Positions 41,897 to 51,167 are shown, counted from the stretch's first letter. The stretch is DNA of 64,000 bases from Flavobacteriales bacterium UBA6057 (GCA_002428995.1 DIYJ01000017.1:124001-188000), one strand, 5' to 3'. Made by a program: numbers and translations. Notes: generated by a model from the sequence alone, not told the origin.

Positions 41897-43549
41897 TCAC
41901 TGCTTCCAAACCTGCTTCAGGTAGGGAGTTTTCTCCAGCCCGTTTTCGGAAACCTTTTCTACAAAGGCGGTAAGGTGGTTGAAATTCACCTCCTTGAAAT
42001 TACCCTCGATTTTCAGATCGATGTTGTGATGACTGGCTTTCACCTGGAAGTCTTCGATGATTTCCACCACATCCGGGTGTATGTAATGCGATTGTGTTGC
42101 ATCGATCACCACCTTGCTTCCATCAGGGATCACATTGAGTGCCTTCATGATTCCTCCCTTGTTCAGGAATGTCACGTTTTCTGAAAGCTTGATGCTGATG
42201 ATGTCGTCCTCGTCTTTGTGCTGTGTGTAGTTGAATGGAATGCTATAGTTGCGATAGAGGATAGACAGGATGCCAGCAGAAAGGCCAATGCCAATCCCGA
42301 GCAACAAATCGGTAAATACAATTCCGAGTACGGTAATGATGAAGGGGAAAAATTGAGCAAGACCCAATCCATACATGCTCTTGAAAAGCTTCGGCTTCGC
42401 GAGCTTGTAACCCACCAGGAACAGAATGGCGGCAAGGCTGGACAGAGGAATCATGTTCATGATGTCCGGCAGCGCCAAAACACTGATGGCAATCAGCATT
42501 CCGTGGATTATGGTCGACATTTTTGTTTTACCATTCGACTGAATATTGGCCGAGCTTCTCACAATTACCTGGGTAACGGGTAAGCCTCCAATCAGGCCGG
42601 AGAGGACGTTTCCGGTGCCTTGCGCGATCAGCTCGCGGTTTGTTGGGGTTACGTTCTTATCCGGGTCGAGTTTATCGGTTGCTTCAACGCAGAGAAGTGT
42701 TTCCAGGCTAGCCACAATGGCAATGGTGAAACCGAGCACAAGTACTTCACTGGAAAAAAAGCGGCTCCAATCAGGAGTAGTGAATAGCTGAAGAATACCG
42801 CCTTGCTCAGACGCCAGAGGTATTCCGACCATTTCATCTGGGTCGAGGTTGAAGCCTTCCATCTGAAGAAAGATCCTGCTGAGCAAGATCCCCACAGCCA
42901 CCACCACGAGCGGTCCCTGAATCACTTCAAAGATTTTTATCTTCTTCATGAATTTCTGCTCCCAAAGAATGAGAATGGCCATCGAGATTAAGGTCACGAT
43001 CACCGCTGCAGGATTGATATCCCCAAGCGCTACCCACACTTCTGTAAATGTGTTTTCTCCATCCTGCTGCCAGAACCCATCAAAACCCTCCGCAATTACA
43101 TCATGACCCAGCGCGTGTGGAATTTGTTTCAGAATGATGATGATGCCGATGCCGCTTAGCATGCCCTTGATCACCGAATTGGGAAAGAAGTAGCCAATGA
43201 TGCCGGCTCTTGCCAGGCCGAGCACAATTTGAATGACACCGCCCAGCACAACGGCTGAAAGGAAAATGGGAAAACCAACGTCCATGCTGAATTCTCCTTC
43301 GGCATTGGTGCCCAGGCTTTCAATGGCGTCAGCAACAATAACAGCCAAACCGGCTGCTGGCCCGCTCACACCAATGTTTGATCCGCTAAGCAAGCCGACT
43401 ACCACACCTCCGATCATTCCAGCGATGATACCGGAGAATAGCGGAGCACCCGAGGCAAGGGCAATTCCGAGGCATAATGGCACAGCCACGAGGAACACAA
43501 CCAAGCCTGCCGGGAGGTCATGTTTCAGGTTAGATAACAATCGATCCAT
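41897..43549 (-). CDS. SulP family anion transporter with STAS domain
   Basis: A 550-residue permease of the SulP family, which moves sulfate, bicarbonate or other anions across the inner membrane. The transmembrane part (about 1-430) starts with the family signature DLPAGLVVFLVAVPLCLGIALASGAPLFSGIIAGMIGG and includes SGSNIGVSGPAAGLAVIVADAI and GGLPVTQVIVRSSANIQSNGKTKMSTIIHG. The C-terminal STAS domain (about 445-545) has LNKGGIMKALNVIPDGSKVVIDATQSHYI. No carbonic anhydrase gene is next to it. The ATG at 43549 is at the start of the hydrophobic region. Confidence 0.93.
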   Translation of the reverse strand: MDRLLSNLKHDLPAGLVVFLVAVPLCLGIALASGAPLFSGIIAGMIGGVVVGLLSGSNIGVSGPAAGLAVIVADAIESLGTNAEGEFSMDVGFPIFLSAVVLGGVIQIVLGLARAGIIGYFFPNSVIKGMLSGIGIIIILKQIPHALGHDVIAEGFDGFWQQDGENTFTEVWVALGDINPAAVIVTLISMAILILWEQKFMKKIKIFEVIQGPLVVVAVGILLSRIFLQMEGFNLDPDEMVGIPLASEQGGILQLFTTPDWSRFFSSEVLVLGFTIAIVASLETLLCVEATDKLDPDKNVTPTNRELIAQGTGNVLSGLIGGLPVTQVIVRSSANIQSNGKTKMSTIIHGMLIAISVLALPDIMNMIPLSSLAAILFLVGYKLAKPKLFKSMYGLGLAQFFPFIITVLGIVFTDLLLGIGIGLSAGILSILYRNYSIPFNYTQHKDEDDIISIKLSENVTFLNKGGIMKALNVIPDGSKVVIDATQSHYIHPDVVEIIEDFQVKASHHNIDLKIEGNFKEVNFNHLTAFVEKVSENGLEKTPYLKQVWKQ

Positions 43550-43665
43550 AGTTGGCGGTAAGGAATGTTAGAAGCAATAGAGCTTACGATTATAACATTT
43601 TAAAATATCTAACTCCCCGGTCGAGGAGGCTCTGTACCCTAATATTGCCGCATCAATCCGACCCT

Positions 43666-44784
43666 ATGAGCGAGACATTCCTACTCAAGAATATTTTTTG
43701 CCCACCACTCATTGACCACATCGGCACGATGGTGAAGCAAGGACATCCTGACTTTGATGAAGTCGCTTTCAGAGATCATGTCCTGCCACAATTAGAGCCC
43801 CTGTCATTGACGGAACGGGCGGCTGTAGTGGCGAAGGCGCTGGCGGCTCAATATCCTTCTGAGTTTCCCAAGGCTGCACCCATGGTAATGGCTGCTTTTG
43901 AAGAGCAGGGTTATCATCCCGGTATCGTGAAGTACGAAGAGTTTCGCTACCTCCCGTTTGGAATTTTTGTAACTGAGCACGGTATCGATCATTTTGAGGA
44001 AGCCACTCAAGTTCTGTATCAACTCACGAAGCGATTCACTTCTGAGTTTCCGATCCGCCCGTTTATTGAACGCTACCCTGAGCAGTCCATGAAGTTGCTC
44101 ACGCAGTGGACCAAGGATGAGGATCAGCATGTTCGCAGACTTGTTTCAGAAGGAACCCGACCCAGGCTTCCGTGGGCTTCACGCTTACCTGATTTTCAGA
44201 AAGACCCTGAACCTGTCTTTTCGCTCCTCGAGCTTTTGAAAGAGGATGATGAACGCTACGTTCAGCGCTCCGTGGCCAACAATTTGAATGACATCGCAAA
44301 AGACCATCCAGGGTTGGTGGTGGAACGATTGACGCGCTGGAACAAGCTCAAAAATCCCGGAACGCAATGGATCATCAAACATGCCTCCAGAACGCTGGTG
44401 AAAGCAGGCCATACCGAAGCGCTTCTGCTGCTGGGTTATGACCCAAAGGCCAAGGTGGAAGTGAGCGATCTCATGTGCTCCAGTCAAGTACAGTTTGGAA
44501 CAGAACTGAAGTTTTCATTGAACCTCCAAAACACTGGTAAGAAAGCGGAGAACGTGGTCGTGGATTTCGTGATCCATTTCATGAAAGCAAACGGCAAAAC
44601 AGCGCCCAAGGTCTTCAAGCTAACGGACAAGCGCCTGAGTGCAGGAGATTCCATCACCATTGAGCGAAAACACCCCATCAAACCCATCAGCACAAGAGCG
44701 TATTATCCAGGAGTGCAAAAGCTTGAAATACAGGTGAATGGAGTGGTGAAAGCGGAGCGCAACTTCGAGTTGCTGATGAGCTGA
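43666..44784 (+). CDS. DNA alkylation repair protein (AlkC-like)
   Basis: A 372-residue protein of the AlkD/AlkC HEAT-repeat glycosylase superfamily, which excises alkylated bases. The HEAT region (about 1-270) shows QWTKDEDQHVRRLVSEGTRPRLPWASRLPDF, the AlkC pattern, and RYVQRSVANNLNDIAKDHP with WIIKHASRTLVKAGH. The C-terminal 100 residues are an Ig-like beta-sandwich, as in AlkC: VQFGTELKFSLNLQNTGKKAENVVVDFVIHFM. Start at ATG 43666, fixed by the family's typical opening. A terminator is immediately downstream. Confidence 0.88.
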   Translation: MSETFLLKNIFCPPLIDHIGTMVKQGHPDFDEVAFRDHVLPQLEPLSLTERAAVVAKALAAQYPSEFPKAAPMVMAAFEEQGYHPGIVKYEEFRYLPFGIFVTEHGIDHFEEATQVLYQLTKRFTSEFPIRPFIERYPEQSMKLLTQWTKDEDQHVRRLVSEGTRPRLPWASRLPDFQKDPEPVFSLLELLKEDDERYVQRSVANNLNDIAKDHPGLVVERLTRWNKLKNPGTQWIIKHASRTLVKAGHTEALLLLGYDPKAKVEVSDLMCSSQVQFGTELKFSLNLQNTGKKAENVVVDFVIHFMKANGKTAPKVFKLTDKRLSAGDSITIERKHPIKPISTRAYYPGVQKLEIQVNGVVKAERNFELLMS

Positions 44785-44790
44785 AAAAAC

Positions 44791-44823
44791 AAAGGCGCGA
44801 TGTTGGAGTCTCGCGCCTTTTCG
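44791..44823 (+). terminator. Rho-independent terminator after the alkC-like gene
   Basis: A ten-base-pair stem (AAAGGCGCGA 44791-44800 with TCGCGCCTTT 44811-44820) with a ten-base loop, followed by a short T stretch, seven bases past the stop. The minus strand side is preceded by an A-run, so it may also work for convergent transcripts. Confidence 0.85.
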
Positions 44824-45043
44824 ATAATGGTTTCTAACAACGAACCGTAACCATTCTCTTTAATGTCTTTGTACGAAGCTTGGGGTGAATTGCCAAAGTA
44901 AAGAAACTCTTTCCGCATGGCAATCAGAGATTTGAACAAAGTGACCCTTCGATGAAAAACAATGTTCAAGTGTCCTTGCGAGCCTCCAGTAATTGCGTCT
45001 AGATCTCTGCTATTTGTGGTCTGACAGATGGAGTGGACAGGGA

Positions 45044-45994
45044 TTATAGCCACCACCAGTCGATGCCCATTTCCAGCTTCATTCCACTCAAGAGCCCTTC
45101 AATTGCCAGGCGCTGCCCAGCGTTGGGGTAAACGGCCACCAATACCTGTGGTCGGTTCATCAAATCAAGCGTTTTAAGGTTTGACTGATCGATCAACACA
45201 GGATGTTGTCCCTGGTCTTCCAGAATGCGTGCTGCCAGTTTTGATTTCGGACCGCTGCCTAGTATCACCAGCGCTCGATCCTTATCCCTGTCAATCTTTA
45301 GAAAGCGACTCAGCTTCAGCTCAAAGAAGGCGTTTTGCGAATAATGCTCGTGGTTGCGAGAGGTGCGCTGAGGGTGTTCCCTCCACCAGTGCGTAATGGC
45401 GTCAATGCCGCGAATCGGAATTCCCTTTTCAAGCCAGTAAAAAACAAGATCGTAGTCTTCCGGGTAGCTCAGCGAATCGAAGCGCTCGGGTAGCAGCGAT
45501 CGGTGGCAAAACCAGTTCGCTCCGGCCACAACACACTCGCGATACATCCACCGCGTGTGATCGCAGGCATCCACACGTTGGTTGATCCAGGTCTCGTAAG
45601 AACGATATCCCTCAGACACTGGTTTCACTCCAAAGTATTGCACTTTGCCTGTGACGACTGCCTGTGGACGTTCCAGGGCAGAATTGTACATCACCTGAAG
45701 CTTATCAGGAGGCATTTTATCATCAGCATCCATACGTGTGATGAAGGATGCAGTAGCTCGTTCATACGCACATTGCAAAGCATCAGAGATGCCTTTACCC
45801 TTGGACTGAAGTGTGTGGATTCGTTGGTCTTCGCTGGCGAATTGCTGCAACACTTCAAAGCTGCGGTCTTCCGATCCATCGTCTGCTGCCCATAATTCCC
45901 AATCCCGAAAGCTCTGGTTCTGAATGCTGTGCAGGCATTCTTCCAGCCAGGCAGCAGCATTTTTTACCGGCATTATGATGGAGACTTTACTCAT
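45044..45994 (-). CDS. GT2 glycosyltransferase with C-terminal Rossmann-like domain (paralogue)
   Basis: A 316-residue enzyme with the same architecture as the GT2 protein at 37069. The GT2 domain has VSIIMPVKNAAAWLEECLHSIQNQSFRDWELWAADDGSEDRS, RMDADDKMPPDKLQ and SYPEDYDLVFYWLEKG. A second domain (about 225-316) starts ALVILGSGPKSKLAARILEDQG and includes RPQVLVAVYPNAGQRLAIEGLL. The ATG at 45994 begins at MSKVSIIMP; an upstream in-frame ATG would add 16 residues. The two paralogues are 7 kb apart, on opposite strands, suggesting duplication. Confidence 0.85.
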   Translation of the reverse strand: MSKVSIIMPVKNAAAWLEECLHSIQNQSFRDWELWAADDGSEDRSFEVLQQFASEDQRIHTLQSKGKGISDALQCAYERATASFITRMDADDKMPPDKLQVMYNSALERPQAVVTGKVQYFGVKPVSEGYRSYETWINQRVDACDHTRWMYRECVVAGANWFCHRSLLPERFDSLSYPEDYDLVFYWLEKGIPIRGIDAITHWWREHPQRTSRNHEHYSQNAFFELKLSRFLKIDRDKDRALVILGSGPKSKLAARILEDQGQHPVLIDQSNLKTLDLMNRPQVLVAVYPNAGQRLAIEGLLSGMKLEMGIDWWWL

Positions 45995-46185
45995 CTTTTG
46001 TTGGCAACCCAGAGCATCGGTGCGCAGCTGAGAAGGCGACAATATTAATTGCGCTGGTTGATTCTCAGAGCATTGTTGCGTCTGATCAGAGTCCGTTTAT
46101 GAACCTCAGGTACTCGCTTCTGATAATCCCAAAGCATGGTTAACAACCTCTTCCGTACACTTCAAGGTCAGCTTCGATAGAAAGC

Positions 46186-46193
46186 TATTTTTG
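46186..46193 (+). promoter_or_regulatory. -7 promoter box (TATTTTTG) of the epimerase operon
   Basis: Exact TAnnTTTG, 17 bases before the ATG at 46211. No clear -33 box. Confidence 0.5.
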
Positions 46194-46210
46194 CGCCATA
46201 ATCAAGAAGG

Positions 46211-47206
46211 ATGAACGCATTGGTAACGGGTGGTGCGGGCTTCATTGGAGCCCATGTCACAAAGCATTTGTTGAATAGCGGATACAACGTCATCGTACTC
46301 GATGATCTTTCCGGTGGTTTTCAGGATCATGTGGATGAACGAGCCACGTTTATCAAAGGCTCAGTGGAAGACCACAAATTGTTGGAGGACCTTTTCAATG
46401 AGCATTCCATTGATTACATCTTTCACCTCGCGGCTTATGCAGCTGAAGGATTGAGTCACTTCATTCGCAGGTTTAATTATTCAAACAACCTCATAGGAAG
46501 TGTCAACCTGATCAATGAAGCCGTGAAGCACAAAGTGAAGTGCTTTGTATTCACTTCTTCCATTGCGGTATATGGTGAACAGCATCCACCCATGACGGAA
46601 GATATGACCCCGCAGCCGGAAGATCCCTACGGTGTAGCCAAGTATGCGGTTGAGATGGACTTGAAATGTGCCCATGAGATGTTCGGACTTGACTACATCA
46701 TTTTCAGGCCCCACAATGTGTACGGAGAGTACCAAAACATTGGAGATCGCTACCGGAACGTGGTTGGGATTTTCATGAATCAGCTGATGCAGGGTTATGA
46801 CCTTACCGTGTTTGGTGATGGTGAACAAACACGTGCATTCAGTTACATCGATGACGTAGCACCCATCATTGCGCAGTCTGTCCAAGTGCCTGAAGCCTAC
46901 AACCAGATTTTCAATGTAGGAGCCGATAAAGAATACACCGTCAATGAATTGGCCGAGGCAGTGATTGCCGCCATGCAAACCGAGGGCAAGTTGCTCCACT
47001 TGCCACCGCGCAATGAGGTCATGCATGCTTATGCTGACCACAGCAAGGTGAAAAGCATATTCAGCGGGAATGATCCCGTTAGCCTGGAAGAAGGTATTGG
47101 CAAGATGGCTGCCTGGGCTAAAAATGCCGGAGCTCGCGAAAGCTCCAAGTTTGAGAATATTGAGATTAAAGAGAATCTGCCACCCAGCTGGAAAGTGGTA
47201 AGCTAG
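46211..47206 (+). CDS. NAD-dependent epimerase/dehydratase (UDP-glucose 4-epimerase-like)
   Basis: A 331-residue short-chain dehydrogenase of the extended type. The N-terminal GGAGFIGAHV binds NAD, DDLSGGFQDHV follows, and SIAVYGEQ and YGVAKYAVE (Y-x3-K) give the catalytic Tyr and Lys near residues 140-144. GalE-like and other nucleotide-sugar epimerases or dehydratases share this pattern; the substrate is unknown. It lies eight bases before the glycosyltransferase gene and so probably supplies its donor sugar. Conserved NVYGEYQNIGDRYRNVV fits the UDP-sugar binding loop. Confidence 0.92.
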   Translation: MNALVTGGAGFIGAHVTKHLLNSGYNVIVLDDLSGGFQDHVDERATFIKGSVEDHKLLEDLFNEHSIDYIFHLAAYAAEGLSHFIRRFNYSNNLIGSVNLINEAVKHKVKCFVFTSSIAVYGEQHPPMTEDMTPQPEDPYGVAKYAVEMDLKCAHEMFGLDYIIFRPHNVYGEYQNIGDRYRNVVGIFMNQLMQGYDLTVFGDGEQTRAFSYIDDVAPIIAQSVQVPEAYNQIFNVGADKEYTVNELAEAVIAAMQTEGKLLHLPPRNEVMHAYADHSKVKSIFSGNDPVSLEEGIGKMAAWAKNAGARESSKFENIEIKENLPPSWKVVS

Positions 47207-47222
47207 ATCATTGATGGCTTCA

Positions 47223-48290
47223 ATGCGAGTTCTTTTTGTGGCGCCTCACCGGCCCGGACGTTCCCCTTCTCAGCGCTTTCGCTTTGAGCAATACCTTGAT
47301 GATCTGAAATCTCAGGGGCTGAACGTGGAGCTCTCCTTCCTCATCAGTGCCGAAGACGATAAAGTTTTCTACACACCCGGCAAGCTCCTCAGCAAGGCGC
47401 GCATCTTCTTCAAAAGCTATCAGAAGCGAAAGGCAGACCTGAGACGCATCCATGAGTTTGATGCAGTGTATGTTCAGCGTGAAGCCTTCATGACGGGGAA
47501 TACCTTTTTCGAAGAAGGAGTAGCGAAAAGCAAGGCGAAGCTCATTTTTGACTTCGATGATTCCATTTGGCTGCAAAACGTCTCAGACGCCAACAAATAC
47601 CTCAACTTCCTGAAGAACCCGGAGAAGACGGCTAAGATCATCTCACTCGCAGATGAAGTTGTCGCTGGAAATCAATATCTGGCAGATTACGCGCTTCAGT
47701 ACAACCAGAATGTGCGCATCATTCCCACCACCATTGATACGGAAGGATACCAACGGGAAAACCTCCCCGAAAGGGATTATGTAACGATCGGTTGGAGTGG
47801 TAGCGTGACTACCATCCAGCATTTCCGCTACGCGCTGGATGTGCTTAAGCGCGTGAAGGACAAGTATGGAGATCGCGTTAAAATCAAAGTGATCGGAGAT
47901 GCGAATTACTCCAACACGGAACTCGGAGTGCAAGGCATTGGATGGAAGGAAGCCACCGAAGTCCACGAGTTGTCAGAGTTCGACATTGGCATCATGCCAT
48001 TGCCCAATGACCTTTGGGCCAATGGGAAGTGTGGCCTGAAGGGTTTGCAATACATGGCCCTGGAAATCCCAACCATTATGTCTCCGGTAGGGGTCAACTC
48101 CGAGATCATTGATGATGGTAAAAACGGCTTCCTCGCTGATGCTGAAGATGAATGGTTTGAGAAAATCTGCCGATTGGTGGATGATGAAGCCCTTCGCAAA
48201 CAACTCGGCAAGGCTGGAAGGCAAACGGTGATCGACCGCTATTCGGTAGAAGCCAACAAGCCTCTTTACAGACAGTTATTCCTTTCCTGA
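47223..48290 (+). CDS. GT4-type glycosyltransferase
   Basis: A 355-residue glycosyltransferase of the GT-B fold. RVLFVAPHRPGRSPSQRFRFEQYL opens the N-terminal Rossmann domain, and the C-terminal domain shows IGWSGSVTTIQHFRYALDVLKRV, then NDLWANGKCGLKGLQYMALEIPTIMSPVGVNSEIIDDGKNGFLA, the sugar-nucleotide binding region with the GLKxxxYMAxxxP pattern typical of family 4. ATG 47223 starts the domain directly; an ATG nine bases upstream and a TTG before it are alternatives. It forms an operon with the epimerase. Confidence 0.88.
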   Translation: MRVLFVAPHRPGRSPSQRFRFEQYLDDLKSQGLNVELSFLISAEDDKVFYTPGKLLSKARIFFKSYQKRKADLRRIHEFDAVYVQREAFMTGNTFFEEGVAKSKAKLIFDFDDSIWLQNVSDANKYLNFLKNPEKTAKIISLADEVVAGNQYLADYALQYNQNVRIIPTTIDTEGYQRENLPERDYVTIGWSGSVTTIQHFRYALDVLKRVKDKYGDRVKIKVIGDANYSNTELGVQGIGWKEATEVHELSEFDIGIMPLPNDLWANGKCGLKGLQYMALEIPTIMSPVGVNSEIIDDGKNGFLADAEDEWFEKICRLVDDEALRKQLGKAGRQTVIDRYSVEANKPLYRQLFLS

Positions 48291-48328
48291 TCGAAGATTG
48301 AAGGGCCTTGTCCACCTTCAAATAATAC

Positions 48329-48336
48329 TATTTTTG
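48329..48336 (+). promoter_or_regulatory. -7 promoter box (TATTTTTG) of gcvT
   Basis: Exact TAnnTTTG 19 bases before the gcvT ATG, with CTTG at 48307-48310 as a -33 candidate (18-base spacer). Confidence 0.55.
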
Positions 48337-48355
48337 CCGCCCAATTCGTAAACCT

Positions 48356-49441
48356 ATGAAGCAGACTGCTCTTCATGCAAAACATGCCGCCCTCGGAGCC
48401 AAAATGGTTCCCTTTGCGGGCTATGACATGCCTGTTCAATACTCAGGACTCATCGCTGAGCATCTCAACGTTCGTGAGAATGTAGGAATGTTTGATGTTT
48501 CCCACATGGGAGAGTTTTTTGTGGAAGGGCCAGGAAGTTTGGATTTCCTTCAAAAGGTCACGTCCAACGATGTGTCCAAGCTCTCCCCAGGAAAAGTTCA
48601 ATACAGCTGCTTCCCAAATCATGATGGCGGCATCGTGGATGATTTGCTGGTCTACTGTCTGGGCGAAGAGCACTACATGTTGGTGGTGAATGCTTCCAAT
48701 ATGGATAAGGATTGGAAATGGTTGGAAGACCACAACGAGCAGGGAGTGAAGCTTACCAACCGCTCAGATGAGATGTCGTTGATGGCCGTTCAGGGCCCTA
48801 AGGCAACCGAAGCCATTCAGTCGCTCACGTCCATCGACCTTGCGGGAATGAAATACTACACGTTTGAGCGGGGCACTTTTGCAGGCTCAGAAAACGTGAT
48901 TGTTTCTGCGACCGGATACACAGGAGCAGGAGGTTTCGAAATCTACTGCGAGAATGCCGATGCTGAGAAAATCTGGGACGCGATCATGGAGGCTGGAAAG
49001 GGTCAATCGATCCTACCTACCGGACTGGGAGCGAGAGATACATTGCGCATGGAGATGGGCTTCTGTTTGTATGGAAACGACATTGATGATCAAACATCCC
49101 CGCTGGAAGCAGGCTTGGGCTGGATCACTAAATTCTCCAAGGATTTTGTCAATTCAGAAAACCTGAAGAAGCAAAAAGAAGAAGGCATTCAGCGCAGACT
49201 CGTTGGATTCAACATCCTGGACAAAGGGCCGATTCCACGCCAGGGTTACGAGATTGAGAACGAAGCAGGTGAAGTGATCGGAAAGGTCACCAGCGGAACC
49301 ATGTCGCCCAGCCTGAGCAAGGCCATTGCCATGGGATACGTAGATAAAGCACATAAAGAAAAGGGAACGCGCGTCAACATTGTGATTCGCGGCAGGCGTT
49401 TGGCTGCTGAAGTGACGGCTTTCCCATTCATCTCCAAATAG
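48356..49441 (+). CDS. gcvT: Glycine cleavage system T protein (aminomethyltransferase)
   Basis: A 361-residue aminomethyltransferase. It transfers the methylene unit from the aminomethyl group on lipoylated GcvH to tetrahydrofolate, releasing ammonia, in the glycine cleavage complex. The sequence MKQTALHAKHAALGAKMVPFAGYDMPVQYS is the classic start, FDVSHMGEFFVEGPGSLDFLQKVTSNDV follows, and GYTGAGGFEIYC and ARDTLRMEMGFCLYGNDIDDQTSPLEAGLGW are conserved. Length matches the family. gcvH and gcvP are not in the window. It starts the operon that continues with a comB-like gene seven bases later. Confidence 0.97.
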   Translation: MKQTALHAKHAALGAKMVPFAGYDMPVQYSGLIAEHLNVRENVGMFDVSHMGEFFVEGPGSLDFLQKVTSNDVSKLSPGKVQYSCFPNHDGGIVDDLLVYCLGEEHYMLVVNASNMDKDWKWLEDHNEQGVKLTNRSDEMSLMAVQGPKATEAIQSLTSIDLAGMKYYTFERGTFAGSENVIVSATGYTGAGGFEIYCENADAEKIWDAIMEAGKGQSILPTGLGARDTLRMEMGFCLYGNDIDDQTSPLEAGLGWITKFSKDFVNSENLKKQKEEGIQRRLVGFNILDKGPIPRQGYEIENEAGEVIGKVTSGTMSPSLSKAIAMGYVDKAHKEKGTRVNIVIRGRRLAAEVTAFPFISK

Positions 49442-49448
49442 ATTCAGA

Positions 49449-50168
49449 ATGTCTAAAGCTTCTGTAGCGCTTACTCCTTTGCTCTATCCCAACTACGAGG
49501 ATCCTGATGCCATCGTGGTGGTCATTGACGTGTTAAGGGCTACGAGCGCCATCAGCTCAGCCTTTGAAACAGGGGTGAAAGCCATTATTCCGGTTGAGAG
49601 CATCGAACTCGCACGTGAGTGGAAGGCGAAAGGCTTTTTGGTGGGTGCGGAACGAAACGGTGAGAAGATCGAAGAGTTTGACTTCGGGAATTCACCCTAC
49701 GACTACATGGATCCTGCGCTCAAGGGAAAAGAGATCGTGCTCACCACGACCAATGGCACCCGTGCATTCAACCTCGCGGCCCGCGAAGGTTACAAAGTGG
49801 TAAGTGCCTCCTTTGTGAACGTAACAGCGGTTTCAGAGTGGCTGGCCGATCAGGATCGCGATGTGATTATCATCTGTTCAGGATGGAAGGGACGTTACAA
49901 CCTGGAAGACTCTATGTGTGCCGGTGCCATCATTGATATGCTCAGTCAACACGAGCAGTTTAATGACTACAGCGATTCTGCCCTGGCATCTAAATACCTC
50001 TATCAGGGAGCCAAGGACGATACCTTCAAGTTCTTGCGAAACTCCTCTCATCGGAAGCGCATGAAGCGCCTGAATATGAAGGAGGACATTCGCTATAGTC
50101 TTACTCCCGACCAGAGCAAGATTATCCCCATATTAAATGGTGATCGGCTCGTTCCGCTGGAAGTTTAG
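49449..50168 (+). CDS. comB: 2-phosphosulfolactate phosphatase family protein
   Basis: A 239-residue member of the ComB family, which removes phosphate from 2-phosphosulfolactate in methanogen coenzyme M synthesis. VVVIDVLRATSAISSAFETGVKAIIPVE and TTNGTRAFNLA are the conserved sites, with CSGWKGRYNLEDSMCAGAIIDML in the second half. ComB homologues occur in many bacteria that make no coenzyme M; the bacterial substrate may be in sulfonate or sulfonolipid metabolism, but this is unproven. It follows gcvT by seven bases and precedes the zinc phospholipase gene by 21, so it belongs to one operon. Confidence 0.9.
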   Translation: MSKASVALTPLLYPNYEDPDAIVVVIDVLRATSAISSAFETGVKAIIPVESIELAREWKAKGFLVGAERNGEKIEEFDFGNSPYDYMDPALKGKEIVLTTTNGTRAFNLAAREGYKVVSASFVNVTAVSEWLADQDRDVIIICSGWKGRYNLEDSMCAGAIIDMLSQHEQFNDYSDSALASKYLYQGAKDDTFKFLRNSSHRKRMKRLNMKEDIRYSLTPDQSKIIPILNGDRLVPLEV

Positions 50169-50189
50169 ATTCCGCTATTTTCGAAGGAA

Positions 50190-51167
50190 ATGCTCATCGC
50201 GTTGAAGCGCTTTCTTCTTGTATTTCTCATTCTTCTGGTTCCGCTTTTCTCGAAGCCCTGGGGCTTTTTTGCGCACAAGCGAGTCAATCGTGTAGCAGTA
50301 TTTACGCTGCCCACCGAGCTCATGAGTTTCTACAAGGAGCATCTGGAATACATCACAGAGCATGCGGTTGATCCTGACAAGCGTAGATATGCCATTGTGG
50401 AAGAAGCTCCAAGGCACTACATCGATATTGATCACTACGGGGAAGAGCCCTTTGAAAAGGTGCCCCGGAAGTGGCTGGAGGCCATTGATAAGTTTACCGA
50501 GGATACGTTGCAGGCTTATGGCATTGTTCCGTGGCATGTTCAGCGCATGTACTTTCGACTGGTCAAAGCCTTTGAGCAAAAGGACAAAGCATACATCCTG
50601 AAGGTCTCTGCGGATATTGGGCATTACATTGGCGATGCTCACGTGCCTTTGCATACTACCGAGAATTACAACGGTCAGCTGACCAATCAAAAGGGCATCC
50701 ACGGCTTCTGGGAATCCAGGCTGCCGGAGCTCTTCGCAGAAGACTATGACTACTTTGTTGGAAAGGCCACTTTCATTCGTTCCCCGTTGGATCATATCTG
50801 GGATGCTGTGGAAGACAGCCACGCGGCTGTTGATTCTGTGCTTGACTTTGAACGTATACTTACCGACCACTATCCTTCGGATCGCAAGTACGGTTACGAA
50901 GAGCGAGGAGCTTCTACGGTGAAAACCTATTCCCGTGATTTTTCCGCTGAATACCATGAAATGATGAGTGGAATGGTGGAGCGCAGAATGCGGGCGGCTA
51001 TCATCACCGTGGGTAGCTTTTGGTACTCAGCCTGGGTAGAAGCAGGTAAACCCAAACTCGAAGAGAACATACCTCCAAAGGATTTGCAGACGCTTGAAGA
51101 GGAGCAGAAAGAACTCGAAGCGAAGTTTCGCTCAGAAGCGATTAAGGGTAGGGAACACGATCAGTAA
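50190..51167 (+). CDS. Secreted zinc-dependent phospholipase C/S1-P1 nuclease-like protein
   Basis: A 325-residue protein with a signal peptide followed by a mature N-terminus starting near WGFFAHKRVN. In the zinc phospholipase C/P1 nuclease fold, the N-terminal Trp and His residues coordinate zinc, and here W, H, then RHYIDIDHY (about 68-76), ADIGHYIGDAHVPLHTTENYNG (about 140-165, HxxxDxHxPLH motif) and HGFWESRLPE fit that pattern. It likely hydrolyses phosphodiesters outside the cytoplasm. A long Glu/Lys-rich C-terminal helix (LEEEQKELEAKFRSE) is unusual. Confidence 0.85.
   Translation: MLIALKRFLLVFLILLVPLFSKPWGFFAHKRVNRVAVFTLPTELMSFYKEHLEYITEHAVDPDKRRYAIVEEAPRHYIDIDHYGEEPFEKVPRKWLEAIDKFTEDTLQAYGIVPWHVQRMYFRLVKAFEQKDKAYILKVSADIGHYIGDAHVPLHTTENYNGQLTNQKGIHGFWESRLPELFAEDYDYFVGKATFIRSPLDHIWDAVEDSHAAVDSVLDFERILTDHYPSDRKYGYEERGASTVKTYSRDFSAEYHEMMSGMVERRMRAAIITVGSFWYSAWVEAGKPKLEENIPPKDLQTLEEEQKELEAKFRSEAIKGREHDQ

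Noticed and set aside
44825..45043. Possible minus-strand gene in the 44703-45056 reading frame
   Set aside because: It overlaps the end of the alkC-like gene and its terminator, has no recognisable domain and looks like a chance frame.
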